Below are positions 19,341 through 29,358 of a stretch of 36,420 nt of DNA, one piece after another. This stretch comes from Chara braunii (taxonomy: Eukaryota; Streptophyta; Charophyceae; Charales; Characeae), in the NCBI GenBank assembly GCA_003427395.1, contig BFEA01000705.1:585941-622360 (forward strand), read 5' to 3'. The position numbers were made by a program, and so were the translations under genes. The notes beneath the pieces are model-generated. The model saw only the letters and a list, made by a program, of their open reading frames with translations. It was not told the DNA's origin and did not search any database. Position 1 is the stretch's first letter. Each line of letters starts with the position of its first letter.

Positions 19341-21529
19341 AGATACTAAATAGGGGTTTTAAACGGGGCGAATCCGATTATGAAGTCGGATTCAGCAGAG
19401 AGTTAGCAAGGAAGGCGGGTTAGTAGAAAGGAGAGGCGACGGGCAGAGCGAATGGGAGCGACGTGCTGTAGGGCGGTAGGGCGTTGGGCGCTGCGCTGAG
19501 CAAGACAGCCGGCAGCGGGATAGCGGACGAGGTAAGCGTGGGAGAGGAGCAGCGGGCAATGAGCGACGAGCAGAGCGGAGCAGTGGGAATGGCCGAGCGA
19601 ACCTGGTCGTATTGCTGCGCTGGGTACATGCAAATAGGGGCGGAGCGCTGTAGTCGTCGGGCCGACCACCGGGCACGGACACCGGCCGGGCGGCACTGTG
19701 TATCGATGAGCGGAGCAGCTGGCTCAGGCGGGGAGGAAAGCGGAAGAGAGGGGTAGCGACGGGGTGCGGGTGGATCGGGACGGAGAATGGCGCCGGGTGC
19801 AGACTGAGCCGATGTCGGGAGGAGGGGCGCTGGCCAAAGAAGCGAGCGGCCGGAGTAACGTGCGAACGCAATGAAATGGAGATGAACCCGGACAGGGGGT
19901 GATGCCGGGTGCGGGCGAATAAAGTTGAGAATGGCGGGGAAGCTGACGAGGCGCAGTGAGAGGGATGGACGCTGAGAGGTAGCGGGAGTGACCAGCAGCG
20001 GGGCTGAACCTGGCCATGAAGCCGCGCAGGATACAGGCGGGCATGGCGAAGGAGCCGGGGAAAGGAGGCAGCCTGGTGGCTAGCCAGCTGTCTTACCCCC
20101 TCGCACTGAGTTGGAGCAGGCCATTGGCCTCATACGCTAGCAGTCGAGGGTTAAGCTAGTATGCTGTGGATTGCGAACAGTTGCTGAGGGAACCATGTTC
20201 CTGCTGCATATTGGGGTTGTGAACCGTTGGGGCATGCTTGGCATTGGCCAAGCGCACTAAGTACTATTGAGCTTAGGCGCGGTATCGTGTTTCCCAACTC
20301 CTAGCAGACCGCGCCTTGTTGTTTCGCGCCATCGTGGTATTTCGCTTGATCTGTTTAAACAGTTAAGCACCCTGTGTTGGTTGTACGGTCGTCGTGTTTT
20401 GTGGCTGCACTGACTGTGGTACGTAGGTGTTGCGTCGCTGGGTCTCCCTGCCTTTCTGTTGCGTGCATCTGCTGAGTACGCCGCACTTTGGCTAAGGCCG
20501 ACCTGTGCGCCGCCGTTTGATTGCCGACGCTAGCGTGCGGGAGCTGGCTGCAAAGGTTACGGGCCGTCTGGCTGACCCAGGATAGTGGCCAGTTCGTTAG
20601 ACAAGGCTGTGGCGGGCCAGTGACAGCCCAGAAAGGACTGCAGAGGGACTGTGGGTTGGAGGGCTGTTTGTGGATTCGAGACTGGGACTGTGGTAGGTTC
20701 GCTTGACTGGGAGCAAGCGACGTCTGATTGGCCGGGCACAAACGGTTACTGGTGCTGTTGAGTGGGAGGCATTGTTGTGGACTGTGTGTGGGTTGCAGCG
20801 GCTAGAAGTTGTCGCTGTTACTATTCGGACGCTGCTAAAGTACTGCGGCTGCATCTAGGGGGCTGTTGCACGTCGCTGAGTGACCACGATCGGGCAAGGC
20901 TCGGAGAGGTGGTCAGGCTGGACAAGTAGAGGGGTTGGTAGTGCGAGTTAGGAGGTCGGCAGAGGGTTGACCGTGACAGTTTGGCTCTAGGGGCTGACCA
21001 AGCTGTGACGTTGGCTATCATTGTGGGGCCCTCAGGCGCTGAAAGATCGAAGGCCCTGTCAAGCGAGTCTGAGTGTTTCCTTCCTGAACTTGAGAGTCTC
21101 AGATTCTCTCCAACTATCCTTCTCACTCTAAGTCTAGTCCATCGGTTCTGAGAGGAAGGCGGCAGGCGGGATTGCAACCCGTAATCCGCGCCAAGGCCTC
21201 TGTGGCCCACCGATTGCGGGAGCCCTGCCGGGACTCAGGAGGAGTCCTGGAGGCAGGGAACTCAGTGGTAATTCCCTGACCCCTTCTATATACCTAAGTA
21301 TAACCCTTACCTATACTTCTTTCTATGATTGACTGATTGTACTACATGCATCCTGTACTTTGACTTTGGTTTGATTTTCAGGATCTGAATTCAGATTAAG
21401 TAAAGAAGTGTGTGTGCAATCTCAGTTTCAGTTTTGTTGATTGTGTGAAAGCAGATTGTGAAAGAGAACTGCATCTGGGAAAGGCAGGATGGAGGGCTGA
21501 ATTGCATAAGGTTTGTCTGGGTCGTTAAG

Positions 21530-22469
21530 GCTGGGAGGTCCCCATAAGTTTGGGGAAGCCCAACGTTTTGTTTTATTTTTGGGGTGCATGGGGCATCAGG
21601 CCGCTCTATAAGTTTAGGTGGCCTGAACGCTCTGGAGGTTGGGATGTCCCCATAAGTTTGGGGAGACCTAGTGCTGTGAACTGTATGGAGAGTCAGGACG
21701 CTCTATAAGTTTAGGTGTCCTGACTGCTCTGACTTGCGAGGGTTTGATTGCGTTTGACTTTCAGGAGCTCAGGGCGCTCTATAAGTTTAGGTACCATGAA
21801 CTGCCTGGTTTCTTGGGTTTTCTTGAGTTTCTTTGTTTCTGAACGAGGGGGCTGAGTTGTTCTATAAGTTTAGGTGGCTCAGTCTCTTCCTGTTTTATTT
21901 TAAGAGAATGAACCTGACAAAGGGGCAAACCCTTCTGTAAGTTCAGGGGGGTTGACTCAATGCCACACACATGATGATCCAGAGAGAAATGAATCTGACA
22001 GAGAGTTAGATCCTTCTGTAAGTTCAGGGGGTGTGACTCAAAGCCTCGCACATGCTGGAACCCAATGGTCATAAGTTGTTATATTGTATTACTATCCTAT
22101 TAAAAACATGCTAGTCAGACACGGGTTCCATAAGATTGGATGGTCTGACTATAGCTTATCGTAAGTTGAAGAGAGTATAACTAAGAGTATAATTGAAGGT
22201 AACTTGGGCCGACTGAGCATTGTTTCTAAGATAAATGGCTCGGTCCTACGCCCACCCTGAAGATTAAGTTTAGAGAGATATATATAACTTGGATATCTTA
22301 AACAGCTCAGGGTGACTAGGATGGCCTAATCATGTGCCCAAAGAAGAGAGAAGTAGTGGTGCCCTCTGTTTTGTGTATATTTGGCTAAGTCAGAATGCTC
22401 TATAAATTTAGGTATTTGACTTTAAGCCTGGCTAAGTTGGGCGCGCTCTGTAAGTTCAGGTGGCCTAAC
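21530..22469 (+). ncRNA. Array of 13 covarying hairpins, right unit
   Basis: Hairpins lie at 21530-21565, 21596-21626, 21639-21676, 21691-21725, 21768-21801, 21852-21882, 21926-21955, 22003-22039, 22112-22151, 22211-22245, 22313-22332, 22387-22422 and 22436-22469. Good examples are AGTCAGGAC/GTCCTGACT, TCAGGCC/GGCCTGA, TAGTCAGAC/GTCTGACTA and AAGTCAGA/TTTGACTT. Inner stems are CCA/TGG, CTA/TAG, CTG/CAG or TTC with GAA or AAA; the loop is TAAGTT or TAAGAT (TAAATT once). Copies 3 and 5 pair poorly, copy 7 has a bulge, and copy 11 has lost its loop and inner stem while keeping most of the outer one. Confidence 0.8.
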
Positions 22470-22767
22470 CTATGCCTTATGTAAGTTGGGTATAAAGGGC
22501 TAAATCATTGAAAGACTACGAACTATTGTTTGCAAAGTTTGACTTGGGGATGGTGAGAGTACTTACCTTTGTGGTTTGGCCTACATGTGACTGAGTGAAG
22601 CTACTACTTGGTCTGAGTTTCAGGTTGATAGGTAGTTGCTTTAGTCGCTCGCCATGTGCTAGAGCCATAGGAGTTAGTTTCAATTCCTGCATTTTCTGAG
22701 CTAAGTTTATTTTACTTAAATCAATTCTCGCATTTTCTGAGATCTTTTGTTATATTTGGCCTTGTAT

Positions 22768-23057
22768 AAATTTTGGTAAGCTACTTTCTCTACGGGAAGC
22801 ACTGCCGAAATTTCTACAAATCCAAGGAGTTAGTCAAATTTTGACTGTCAAAGTTCTACTTGTCTAAAGTTTATATATGACTTAGTAAAAATCTGGAAAG
22901 TCTCCTTTTCTAAAAGGAGTGCTGCCCAAATTTTTGCTAAATCAGGGAGTAGACAAAATTGGACCTTGGGAAGTCAAATGCCGCTTCTGTTTTGCATATT
23001 CGGACTTATATAAATTCTGGAAAGATGCTTTTCCTACGGGGAGCGCTGCCGAAATTT
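22768..23057 (+). ncRNA. Three-copy 122-bp repeat with two-part hairpin, right unit
   Basis: Copies at 22768-22813, 22888-22933 and 23012-23057 mirror the left unit: outer stems AAATTTTGG/CCGAAATTT, AAATCTGG/CCCAAATTT and AAATTCTGG/CCGAAATTT. The inner stem of copy 2 is CTCCTTTT/AAAAGGAG, longer than in the left unit, and that of copy 3 is GCTTTTCC/GGGGAGC. Confidence 0.75.
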
Positions 23058-23727
23058 TCTTAGTTTAAGGGAGATAAATTATATTTTGACAGGTGACGAT
23101 TCTGGTAATCCACCCTGAATAGGAGAGGTTTTGCCATGAATCTACTTTTCTTTGGGCATTTGCTTAGAGGTAGGATCAGATATAGTTAACTAGGATGATT
23201 TGGGTAAGATCGTGATATGGAGAGTGTTCTCCATGGACTTATAGGTTTAGCCTGGGACATTGACCTGTCATGTGTTACAGGTCCTCTTGATCGTTTGATT
23301 CAAGTTCAGGACTAGATTCAGCTTGATCCCTTGAGGATCATCTTCTGTTATCACTGATAACAGGTCGGTTGCTGATTCGTCGGTTTACGATTCAACTCAA
23401 TCCACTCCTGCCACTCAACCTAAAGGCTTTAGCCTTGTGATTGAACTGTTTTGTTGTGTTTTCACCCGGGCTTTATTGAATGGCCATCCAACAAAAAGTA
23501 CTGAGTATTTATTTGACAGTTGCACGAGTGAGGCTTGTGTGGCTAAAGCGAGGGGTATGAGTGCAAGGAATGGTTGAAGTTGCCCCCGTGTAGTGCGTGG
23601 ACTTCTGGATGAATCTTTGATGTGATTGCAGGTATGGTCGTGGCTCGGCTTCTGGATGTGACTGTTTGCGATTACATACATATATGGCTGAGAGGAGTCC
23701 CACTGTGACTGTGAAAAGTGATCGTCC

Positions 23728-23738
23728 TATATAAATAA
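23728..23738 (+). promoter_or_regulatory. TATA box, right unit
   Basis: Identical TATATAAATAA in identical immediate context to 15676-15686. Transcription from here would run about 1.1 kb to the element end. Confidence 0.6.
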
Positions 23739-24753
23739 GCCTCATACATATATATATTGGGTATGTGCGCGGCTTACTTAGATCGTGCGCAAGGGTTAAC
23801 CATGTTATGATTTGAGAGAAAAGGGAGGTCCCCTTTTATCCTTTGCTTTTTAGAGATTTTATAGTCGGACGTTGGTTCCGGCCGGGATTCAAGGTCCTTG
23901 TCCAGGACATCCCAAGCCCTAGACTCTGCAGGGAAGGAATCTGCCCCCGTGCAGAGCCTATTTGCCTTGCCTGCCGAGACGCTCAGACCAAAGGCCGGAG
24001 GTCTCGCGGCGGCTGCACGACTTTCCTTCACCCGTGCAATGTCATAAAGGATTAAACCCTCACGACACTTCGAGTCTGACACTTGAGTGTCATAAGCGGT
24101 ACTCGGATCCACGAGGAACCGCTTGATTATGGGCACTACATAGTACGCCATCATTGCGACTGCTTGCGCACGTTTGCATTGCGAGTCGATATGAGATAGC
24201 CCTGTGGCCGCGCGGTTTTATACTAAGTCTCGCGCGCGACGCCTATCCGATTTCCGCATCGGAGAGTTATGGGATGGCTACTGAAGGGACTAGGAGTGTT
24301 GTCACGTTGTTTGACGTGTGTGTGTGTGTGTTTTATTTTGTGTTCGTAAAGTGGTGTGCGCGTGGTGTGTGGGATGCGTCCTAGTCGACCGACGACGAGC
24401 CGCGCTTGGGACTTCAGCCCCCCCAAGATGTCGGTTCGCATGCGGGTCCGATAGGCGTATTACCACGCGTACCCCCTATGCTACAGCGAACGAGAAACGC
24501 CCTCGGCTGGTCCACCTCTGCGATTGCAACTGATCAACTTTCGTACTGTGGACTGGTAGCTCGGCGAGGATTTGCCCACCGAAGGGAGGTGACAACTCCC
24601 GTAAGGTGGAGGTCAGTTGTGCCTCGCGTAGGCCCTATCCTGTCGTAGGGGCTCGCGAGAGGTATGGCTGGCGCACTCGGCCGGAGCAGCCTAAGGAAGC
24701 TCCATGTGCGTGTTCGTGTCGAGGTTGGTCCAACTCCTGCGTGACGCGGCCGA

Positions 24754-24855
24754 GAGAGTCCCGCGCTGCCACGTGCGGTGCCGGACCGATGCGCCCGATA
24801 GCGGCTGGGAGGGTCCCGCGCTGCCTTGTGCGGTGCCGAACCGATGCGCTCGACA
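24754..24855 (+). repeat. Terminal 55-bp tandem repeat of the right unit
   Basis: GAGAGTCCCGCGCTGCC at 24754 and GAGGGTCCCGCGCTGCC at 24809 begin two copies, both continuing TGCGGTGCCG and ACCGATGCGC. The second ends with the element terminus CTCGACA. The left unit lacks both. Confidence 0.85.
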
Positions 24856-26165
24856 GTGATTCTTGGGCGGTGAATAAGACAGGCTCCCTGCTAAGAACAT
24901 CGTATGTCATGGCCTGCTGGTTCTTCTTTTCAAAGAAATGTCCCTGAATATTCTCAAGCAGGGCACGATAAAAGAGTTGGACTAGTTGGGCATCGGTTAC
25001 TCCATGACGCAGAAACAACAATTGACTCATCCATGGCCGATTTGAGTGCGTGCACACTCTTCCACTGGCGTGTGTGAAATCATTTGAAGCTTATCGGAGG
25101 CTTTAACCCCCCGCGTCACGTCTGAGAATCGTTCCCTGAGTGATTTCAAGAACTCAGAGAGGGGCGTTAGTCTAGAGTATGTGACCATATCGTTGTCACA
25201 ATTTGTGGCGCGGGCTAGCGAACTAGCAAAGCTGGTCGCTTCCTCTCATAAGGCCTGGAAGGCCACCAAAACGTGGTCTTCTGGCGTGACTCCTTGCAGA
25301 TACAGGTAGGAGTGCACATTGGCCTCCTTGTTATCAAAGTCCTCCCCTTCTTTCCACTGAAGGGTTCGGGGAAATGGACCTTGACCTTCTCGTGGCGTGG
25401 GGTAGGCTCCTCTTCCTTAGCAACCGCTATCTTGGTGCCTTCAATGGCGCCAATGCATAATTCCTTAGTCTTACTAATCGCAAGGTGGACCTGGCCCACC
25501 AAATATTTCATCATATCCTGCGCAAAATCTTTAAATCCAGCGCGCATCGCCTCTAACTTTATATCTTGGCTATGGAGGTGCTGCATCTGCTTGCGATGCG
25601 CGATTAGTAAGGATTCCACACTTTGTGTCAGGGTCTCGAGCTTAGTGCCTAACTCGGTTTCTTCCCTGATCTTCCCCATGCTAGTTTCTACCGCTTTTAA
25701 ATCCCATTCTGCTCGCTCTGCCGCTTCGAGACGCCTAACTCTCTCTTGGGACAAGCACCATCTCCATGCCTCCAACTCCTTGCCGCTTCTCTCTCCTCTG
25801 GGGGTATTGCTAATTCGGCCTCTCTATCTTCCCCCAATTCCAGATGTGCGGCCCATTCCTGCGTCATCTTTTCTATCTCCTCCTCCTTCTTACTCGTACT
25901 TGGTTCACCCCTCCTTTGCAAAGGCACTTCTTCTTCTACCTTGTCTTCTTCTTCTTCTTTCTCCACCTGTGCCTGTATTGCTGCCATCTTCTCCTCCTGC
26001 TCCTTCGTCCATTTCTTCATCTCCTCCTCCATCTACTTCGTCTTTGCCTCTTGCTCTTCTAGCAAGGCCAACATCTTGGCCTGCTTGATCAATTCTCTCT
26101 TTTCCATCTTCTCCTTTTTCTCTCTCAAAAGAGCGACAACTCTCTCTTCTTGTTCCCTACTATAG
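24856..26165 (-). pseudogene. Gypsy-1 Gag, N-terminal and central parts
   Basis: Frames with shifts give, from the N-terminus, a Glu/Lys-rich coiled-coil-like stretch (about 26165-25780; KEQEEKMAAIQAQVEKEEEE) and a helical region with LKAVETSMGKI and QSVESLLIAHRKQMQHLHSQ. EAMRAGFKDFAQDMMKYL and VKVHFPEPFSGKKG follow. The capsid-like region ends in FFEKKNQQAMTYDVLSREP. From FKDFAQ on it aligns with gypsy-2 Gag. Gag forms the particle that packages element RNA. The gene is cut at 24856 by the 15.3-kb element and resumes at 9513. Confidence 0.85.
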
Positions 26166-27170
26166 GGGGTGGTACTAGTTCCAGACCAGGTCACCATGGT
26201 GAAGGTGCACAATCCAAGACGATTTCGCTCCTCAACACGTAGACCTATCAGACTGACTTTCGTATAAGGGGACTTTCTAGTTGCTACTCGGGTCCGTCTA
26301 GGCTATCATTACAAAACTCATTGGCTGATCAGGAGGCATTTAAGGAGATCCCCCATAAGTCCTCAAGAATTCTTTAATGTCGCAGACAGGACGATGTGAT
26401 CAGCCGAGTCCTCTTAAGACTTAGACAGCTGGAGGCACAGGCCACAGCTCGGAGTTCGGGCCTACCACGCCATATTGAGCAGCCCGCCGGTCAGTACCGG
26501 TCGCTCTTGTCCCCCGGACGTGTCAGTCGTCAGACGCGGCCTTTAGCCTTACTGAGTCCCGTGTGGGTTTGGGCTCGCAGCTCTACGACCACATCCACAG
26601 AGTCCTATCGATCTGGACAAAAGTGACAGGGAGTTATAACTGACTTTGACAGACCTGACGTCAGCAAGTACCAAGGTGAGGGTGCACTTCCACAGGGTAA
26701 GGGCTAGGCCAGGGCTTGGAGAGATAATACCGCTCGTCTTCTCGCTCCAGCTTGGTCAACGTTTTGGTCAAAGCTCCTGGCCAACGCTCCGGTCAGTCTT
26801 GGTCAACCTCCGGTCAATGTCGGTCAACGTTGGTCAACGCTGGTCAACCCCCTGGGTCAACCCTCCGACCTCCTGGCTATGGTGGTCAACCTTCTCCTTC
26901 GTCACCCTCTTTTTCTTCCTACACCTTGGCTATGGCTGCTTCACCTCCCTCTTCGTCAACTTCCTTCTTCTTTCTCTCTGCGTCTCTTCTTTCTCCTTTC
27001 TTGATGGTGTTCTTCTTCTCCGAGCTTGGCAGCTATGGCCGCCGTCCACTATGGCCTCCTTCTCTCTCCCTCTCTCTCTCTATCTGTCTCTCTCACTTTG
27101 ACGTCTTCTGGCTATGGTGGCTTCTCTCACCTCCAGCTTACTGCAGCTCCAACGTGGACAACAGGAACCA
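26166..27170 (-). other. Gypsy-1 5' leader
   Basis: No coding sequence is credible. It includes a TTGACC minisatellite, a pyrimidine tract (27055-27100) and several GCTATGG boxes. The stretch 26190-26670 has no counterpart in the much shorter gypsy-2 leader; GGTGAAGGTGCAC near 26198 and GGTGAGGGTGCAC near 26675 may mark its ends. Confidence 0.6.
26751..26895 (-). repeat. TTGACC minisatellite (W-box-like) in gypsy-1 leader
   Basis: In plus orientation GGTCAAC or GGTCAA recurs about a dozen times with spacing near 10-12 bp. On the element strand this is GTTGACC, which contains the WRKY factor core TTGAC(C/T). Gypsy-2 has the same feature at 33805-33980. Confidence 0.75.
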
Positions 27171-27182
27171 GCTCCGATACCA
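27171..27182 (-). other. Gypsy-1 primer-binding site (tRNA-iMet)
   Basis: On the minus strand TGGTATCGGAGC follows the LTR after one base. The plant initiator tRNA-Met 3' end gives TGGTATCAGAGC, one mismatch. Confidence 0.88.
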
Positions 27183-27183
27183 G

Positions 27184-28088
27184 TGCAATCAGACTCGACT
27201 CCAAACTTGCTTTCAACATGCATACACGCGAACTGATGGCAAAACCAAACTCTTCAACTCAGAATCAACAATGAACTTGCACTTAAACTCTGTTCAAGTC
27301 AACTGTACAACTTGCGGCTATGGCCGCCGTCGTCTTCCTCACTCGCCAGCTATGGCCACTGTCTTGCTCGCTGCCCACTTCCTCTCCGGGCACCTGCAGA
27401 CCTCCACGCACAAGTCACTGAGGCAGCACTTCTGCATGGCTCCCAGGTGAATGAATGAATGGCTGGATGCTGCCTCTTTATTTATAGTAACCCGCAGGTG
27501 GCCTGGCCCGGTCTCAAAGCACGTGGACCTGGGCCAAAACGTGTGAGTCCCGGGTCCGGAAACTTCCCAAACCGCATGGGCTACAGGCCCAAACTGCGTG
27601 GGGCCCAGGCCTGGAAGTTTCCAGGTAGCGAGAGCCTGGCAGTCCCAACGTGTAGGCCTTCTGGGCCAAAACGCGTGGGCTGCTGGGCCCCAAAACGCGT
27701 TTTTCTGGAGTCTTCTCCAGAACGCGTGGGCCTCCATGTTCCACGTGCAGCCCCTTCCTTCGGTGCTTGCTGACTGGACTGGCCTACAGGGACCTACGGA
27801 CTTCTACAACCTACAGACCAACAGACAGACTCTAGGCCCACAATAGACTCAGGTAGAGACTTCTAGAACAGACCCTTTCTAGGCCTACTGGAACAGTCCT
27901 AACTACTGACCTACGGACCTAGGGATGGAGTCCTACACAGATCACTGGGTCTATGTACAGGGTACAGGGTAGGTCTAGGGATCGAATCTCACTCAGCACA
28001 CACGGTCAATGTACAAGGTTCGGGCACAAGTCTAGGGATCGAATCTCTGCGTCTGCAAATGTCGGATCAACTGGGTGAAACCGTTTCA
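27184..28088 (-). repeat. Gypsy-1 5' LTR (905 bp)
   Basis: Runs from TGCAATCAGACTC to AACCGTTTCA in plus orientation, followed by the GCACA duplication. It lacks about 140 bp present in the 3' LTR; the join falls in GCGGCTATGGCCGCC. TATA-like sequence on the minus strand is at 27477-27486. Confidence 0.92.
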
Positions 28089-28183
28089 GCACACGTTCGC
28101 GAGCCGTTTGCACGAATGCGCAAACACGTTCGCAGGAACACGAAGGGGCGGGAACGCGTTCGCCGTGCTACGCAGGTCTCAAC

Positions 28184-29358
28184 CATGTGTTCGGAACTCC
28201 GTCCACATTTCTCGAAAAAAAATCTCCCTTTTTTCCTAGTGCCAAATGGCATCGGGCCTTCCATTTGGCCCACAGCCCTGCTTAACCCAGCTTTCGGAGG
28301 AGATTCGCTCCAGTCTGTCTTTGACTGTCAGGAGAACGGAACAGTCCTTCAGAAATAGCTGCTCAGCGGTCAGATAATTCCTCCCATATGGATGTGCCTT
28401 TTTTTCCCAGAGTCGATCTGCATGTTGGCATTCAACAAAACAATGAGACAAGGATTCTGTATCTCACACGTCACTCTGACATCCTACAAAGTGGGCCATC
28501 CTGTGTTCTATATTCTCTTTCTGTCCATGAGCCAGCCATGCATTTTTCCTTTTTCCTTTTTTTCTTTTCCCTTTTTTCCCTCAATCCAGCCATGCATTTA
28601 CCGGCACTCTTGGTAAATCATGAGCCCCTGCAGTCCTTTGACCTCCTGAGCTCTTCTAGAGTTGTAGCATCCCCATAATAAATGGTTCATCCATTCGGAT
28701 GGATTTTTTTTCTTGCAAGTGGGTTTGCATGTACCCATTGCATGTGGGTTTGCATGTGTGTCAGCCACAGTTTTGCTTGCTGTTATTGGCACTGGGTCTG
28801 CTGAGTTGTCGGTAGCCACAGTTTTGCTGTTATTGGGGATGGGTCTGCGGAGTTGTCTGGGGGTACTATTCCCTCCTAGTGACGAGCCTACGAGTGCCTC
28901 GTTTTTTATAGAGTACCATAGACCATCCCTATTCTGCTGGATCACACTCCAGGTCTTCAATATCCTTATCGACCCCATACAGACGAGGCAACTCTTCCTT
29001 CTTGTTCTCCTGCCCCTTATGTCTTTTCTTTTCCTTCAATATTTGTGCCTTTCATGACTGGTGGATATCTATATACTTCCTAAAGGCTCACCCAGTCCTT
29101 TCAAGTTTGTTATGGGCTTTCTCAGATTCCAAGAAGCCGCGGTTGAGAGTCTCTATGGATTGGGAGTTGCAGACTTTACACCATGATGCATGCTCGGAAC
29201 TGTCTTCCTTCCTTCATCTTTGAGCTAGCCAGGAGTTCGCTGGGACCACTCTGAATGTTATGAGCCATAGCAGACTTGCCAGTTTGACTGGCCTTGTGCA
29301 GAATACTGATGACCAGGAGGGTTCAAACTTTAAAGATTGTGTTTGTGAGAGAGCTTTC
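28184..29358 (-). pseudogene. LINE-A ORF2, zf-RVT and tail region
   Basis: Recognisable pieces on the minus strand are LITFRVVPANSWLAQR, CKVCNSQSIETLNRGF, WMNHLLWGCYNSRRAQ and MSHCFVECQHADRLWEK, all of the type found in the Cys/His-rich region after plant LINE RTs. Frames shift repeatedly. Two 50-bp copies of AGCCACAGTTTTGC-type sequence (28764-28860) add a local tandem duplication. Confidence 0.7.
28532..28599. mobile_element. A-tail-only insertion with 14-bp TSD
   Basis: CCAGCCATGCATTT occurs at 28532-28545 and exactly again at 28586-28599. Between them is a 40-bp T-rich tract, an A-rich tail on the minus strand. This looks like a retrotransposition event that copied almost only the tail. 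Replication slippage is unlikely given the long repeats. Confidence 0.6.

Larger units (their letters stand above)
21021..24749 (+). repeat. Conserved 3.7-kb structured half, right unit
   Basis: Homologous to 12971-16715 in the same order: the compensated hairpin, the hairpin array, the 122-bp repeats, GTTATC/GATAAC near 23347, the TATA box and the TGACACTTGAGTGTCA palindrome at about 24077-24092. Confidence 0.85.
9514..24855 (+). mobile_element. 15.3-kb structured non-coding element, two head-to-tail units
   Basis: It interrupts gypsy-1 gag between codons for TAQES and SPVTTFW. Its ends are TGTCGG and CTCGACA (TG...CA with a 5-bp inverted repeat). The flanks carry a near-duplication GCGAT/GTGAT (9510-9514 and 24856-24860; 4 of 5 bases). 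It consists of two diverged direct units, 9514-16715 and 16716-24855. I find no protein-coding gene, tRNA-primed PBS or PPT. Both units have a conserved start hairpin, 180-bp hairpin repeats, a long array of covarying hairpins, a three-copy 122-bp hairpin repeat and a TATA box. The plus strand was chosen from the TATA orientation. A LARD-type non-autonomous LTR element is the nearest known class, but the layout differs. Confidence 0.8.
16716..24855 (+). repeat. Right unit of the structured element (8.1 kb)
   Basis: It begins TGTCGACGCGAATACCC directly after the left unit, and ends CTCGACA. Relative to the left unit it has extra sequence that includes the U6-like triplet (17761-18250) and a 106-bp 3' end. 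Shared landmarks appear in the same order, such as GTGAGGCTGGCCCGAC (about 10788 left, 18563 right). Confidence 0.85.
1558..28088 (-). mobile_element. Gypsy-1: Ty3/gypsy chromovirus-like element with nested insertions
   Basis: This LTR retrotransposon on the minus strand has a perfect 5-bp TSD GCACA at 1553-1557 and 28089-28093. The LTRs begin TGAAAC and end GATTGCA in its own orientation. Its order is 5' LTR (right), PBS, leader, gag, protease, RT, RNase H, integrase C-terminus, PPT, 3' LTR (left). Removing three nested insertions leaves about 7.7 kb. It is defective: frameshifts and stops run throughout and the integrase core is missing. LTRs differ by a few percent by eye, mostly at CpG-type sites, which gives an upper age limit for the elements nested inside it. 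Confidence 0.92.
1330..28175. mobile_element. hAT-like MITE (310 bp), split by gypsy-1
   Basis: The sequence at 1330-1557 plus 28094-28175 forms a 310-bp non-coding element. It is flanked by a perfect 8-bp duplication GTCTCAAC at 1322-1329 and 28176-28183. Its ends are imperfect inverted repeats: CTGTGTAGCATCG on the left and CTGCGTAGCACGG read inward from the right. Both subterminal regions are rich in CGAACACG and CGTTCG, as is common in hAT elements. The 8-bp TSD is the hAT hallmark. No transposase is present, so it would have been non-autonomous. It sits in LINE-A ORF2 and was later hit by gypsy-1. Confidence 0.75.

Noticed and set aside
13499-22469. CRISPR array or integron attC sites
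   Set aside because: Repeats are not identical and spacers are not uniform, as a CRISPR needs; stem-conserved hairpins recall attC, but the setting is a plant retroelement with no integrase or cassette genes.
9514-24855. Ordinary LTR retrotransposon with 7-8 kb LTRs
   Set aside because: LTRs are identical at insertion, but much of the two units is far more diverged than the LTRs of the older host gypsy-1, and no interior, PBS or PPT lies between. The similar last kilobase keeps some doubt.
26390-26626. Open frame with HIEQPAGQYRS in the gypsy-1 leader
   Set aside because: Short, plus strand against the element, no homology that I recognise.
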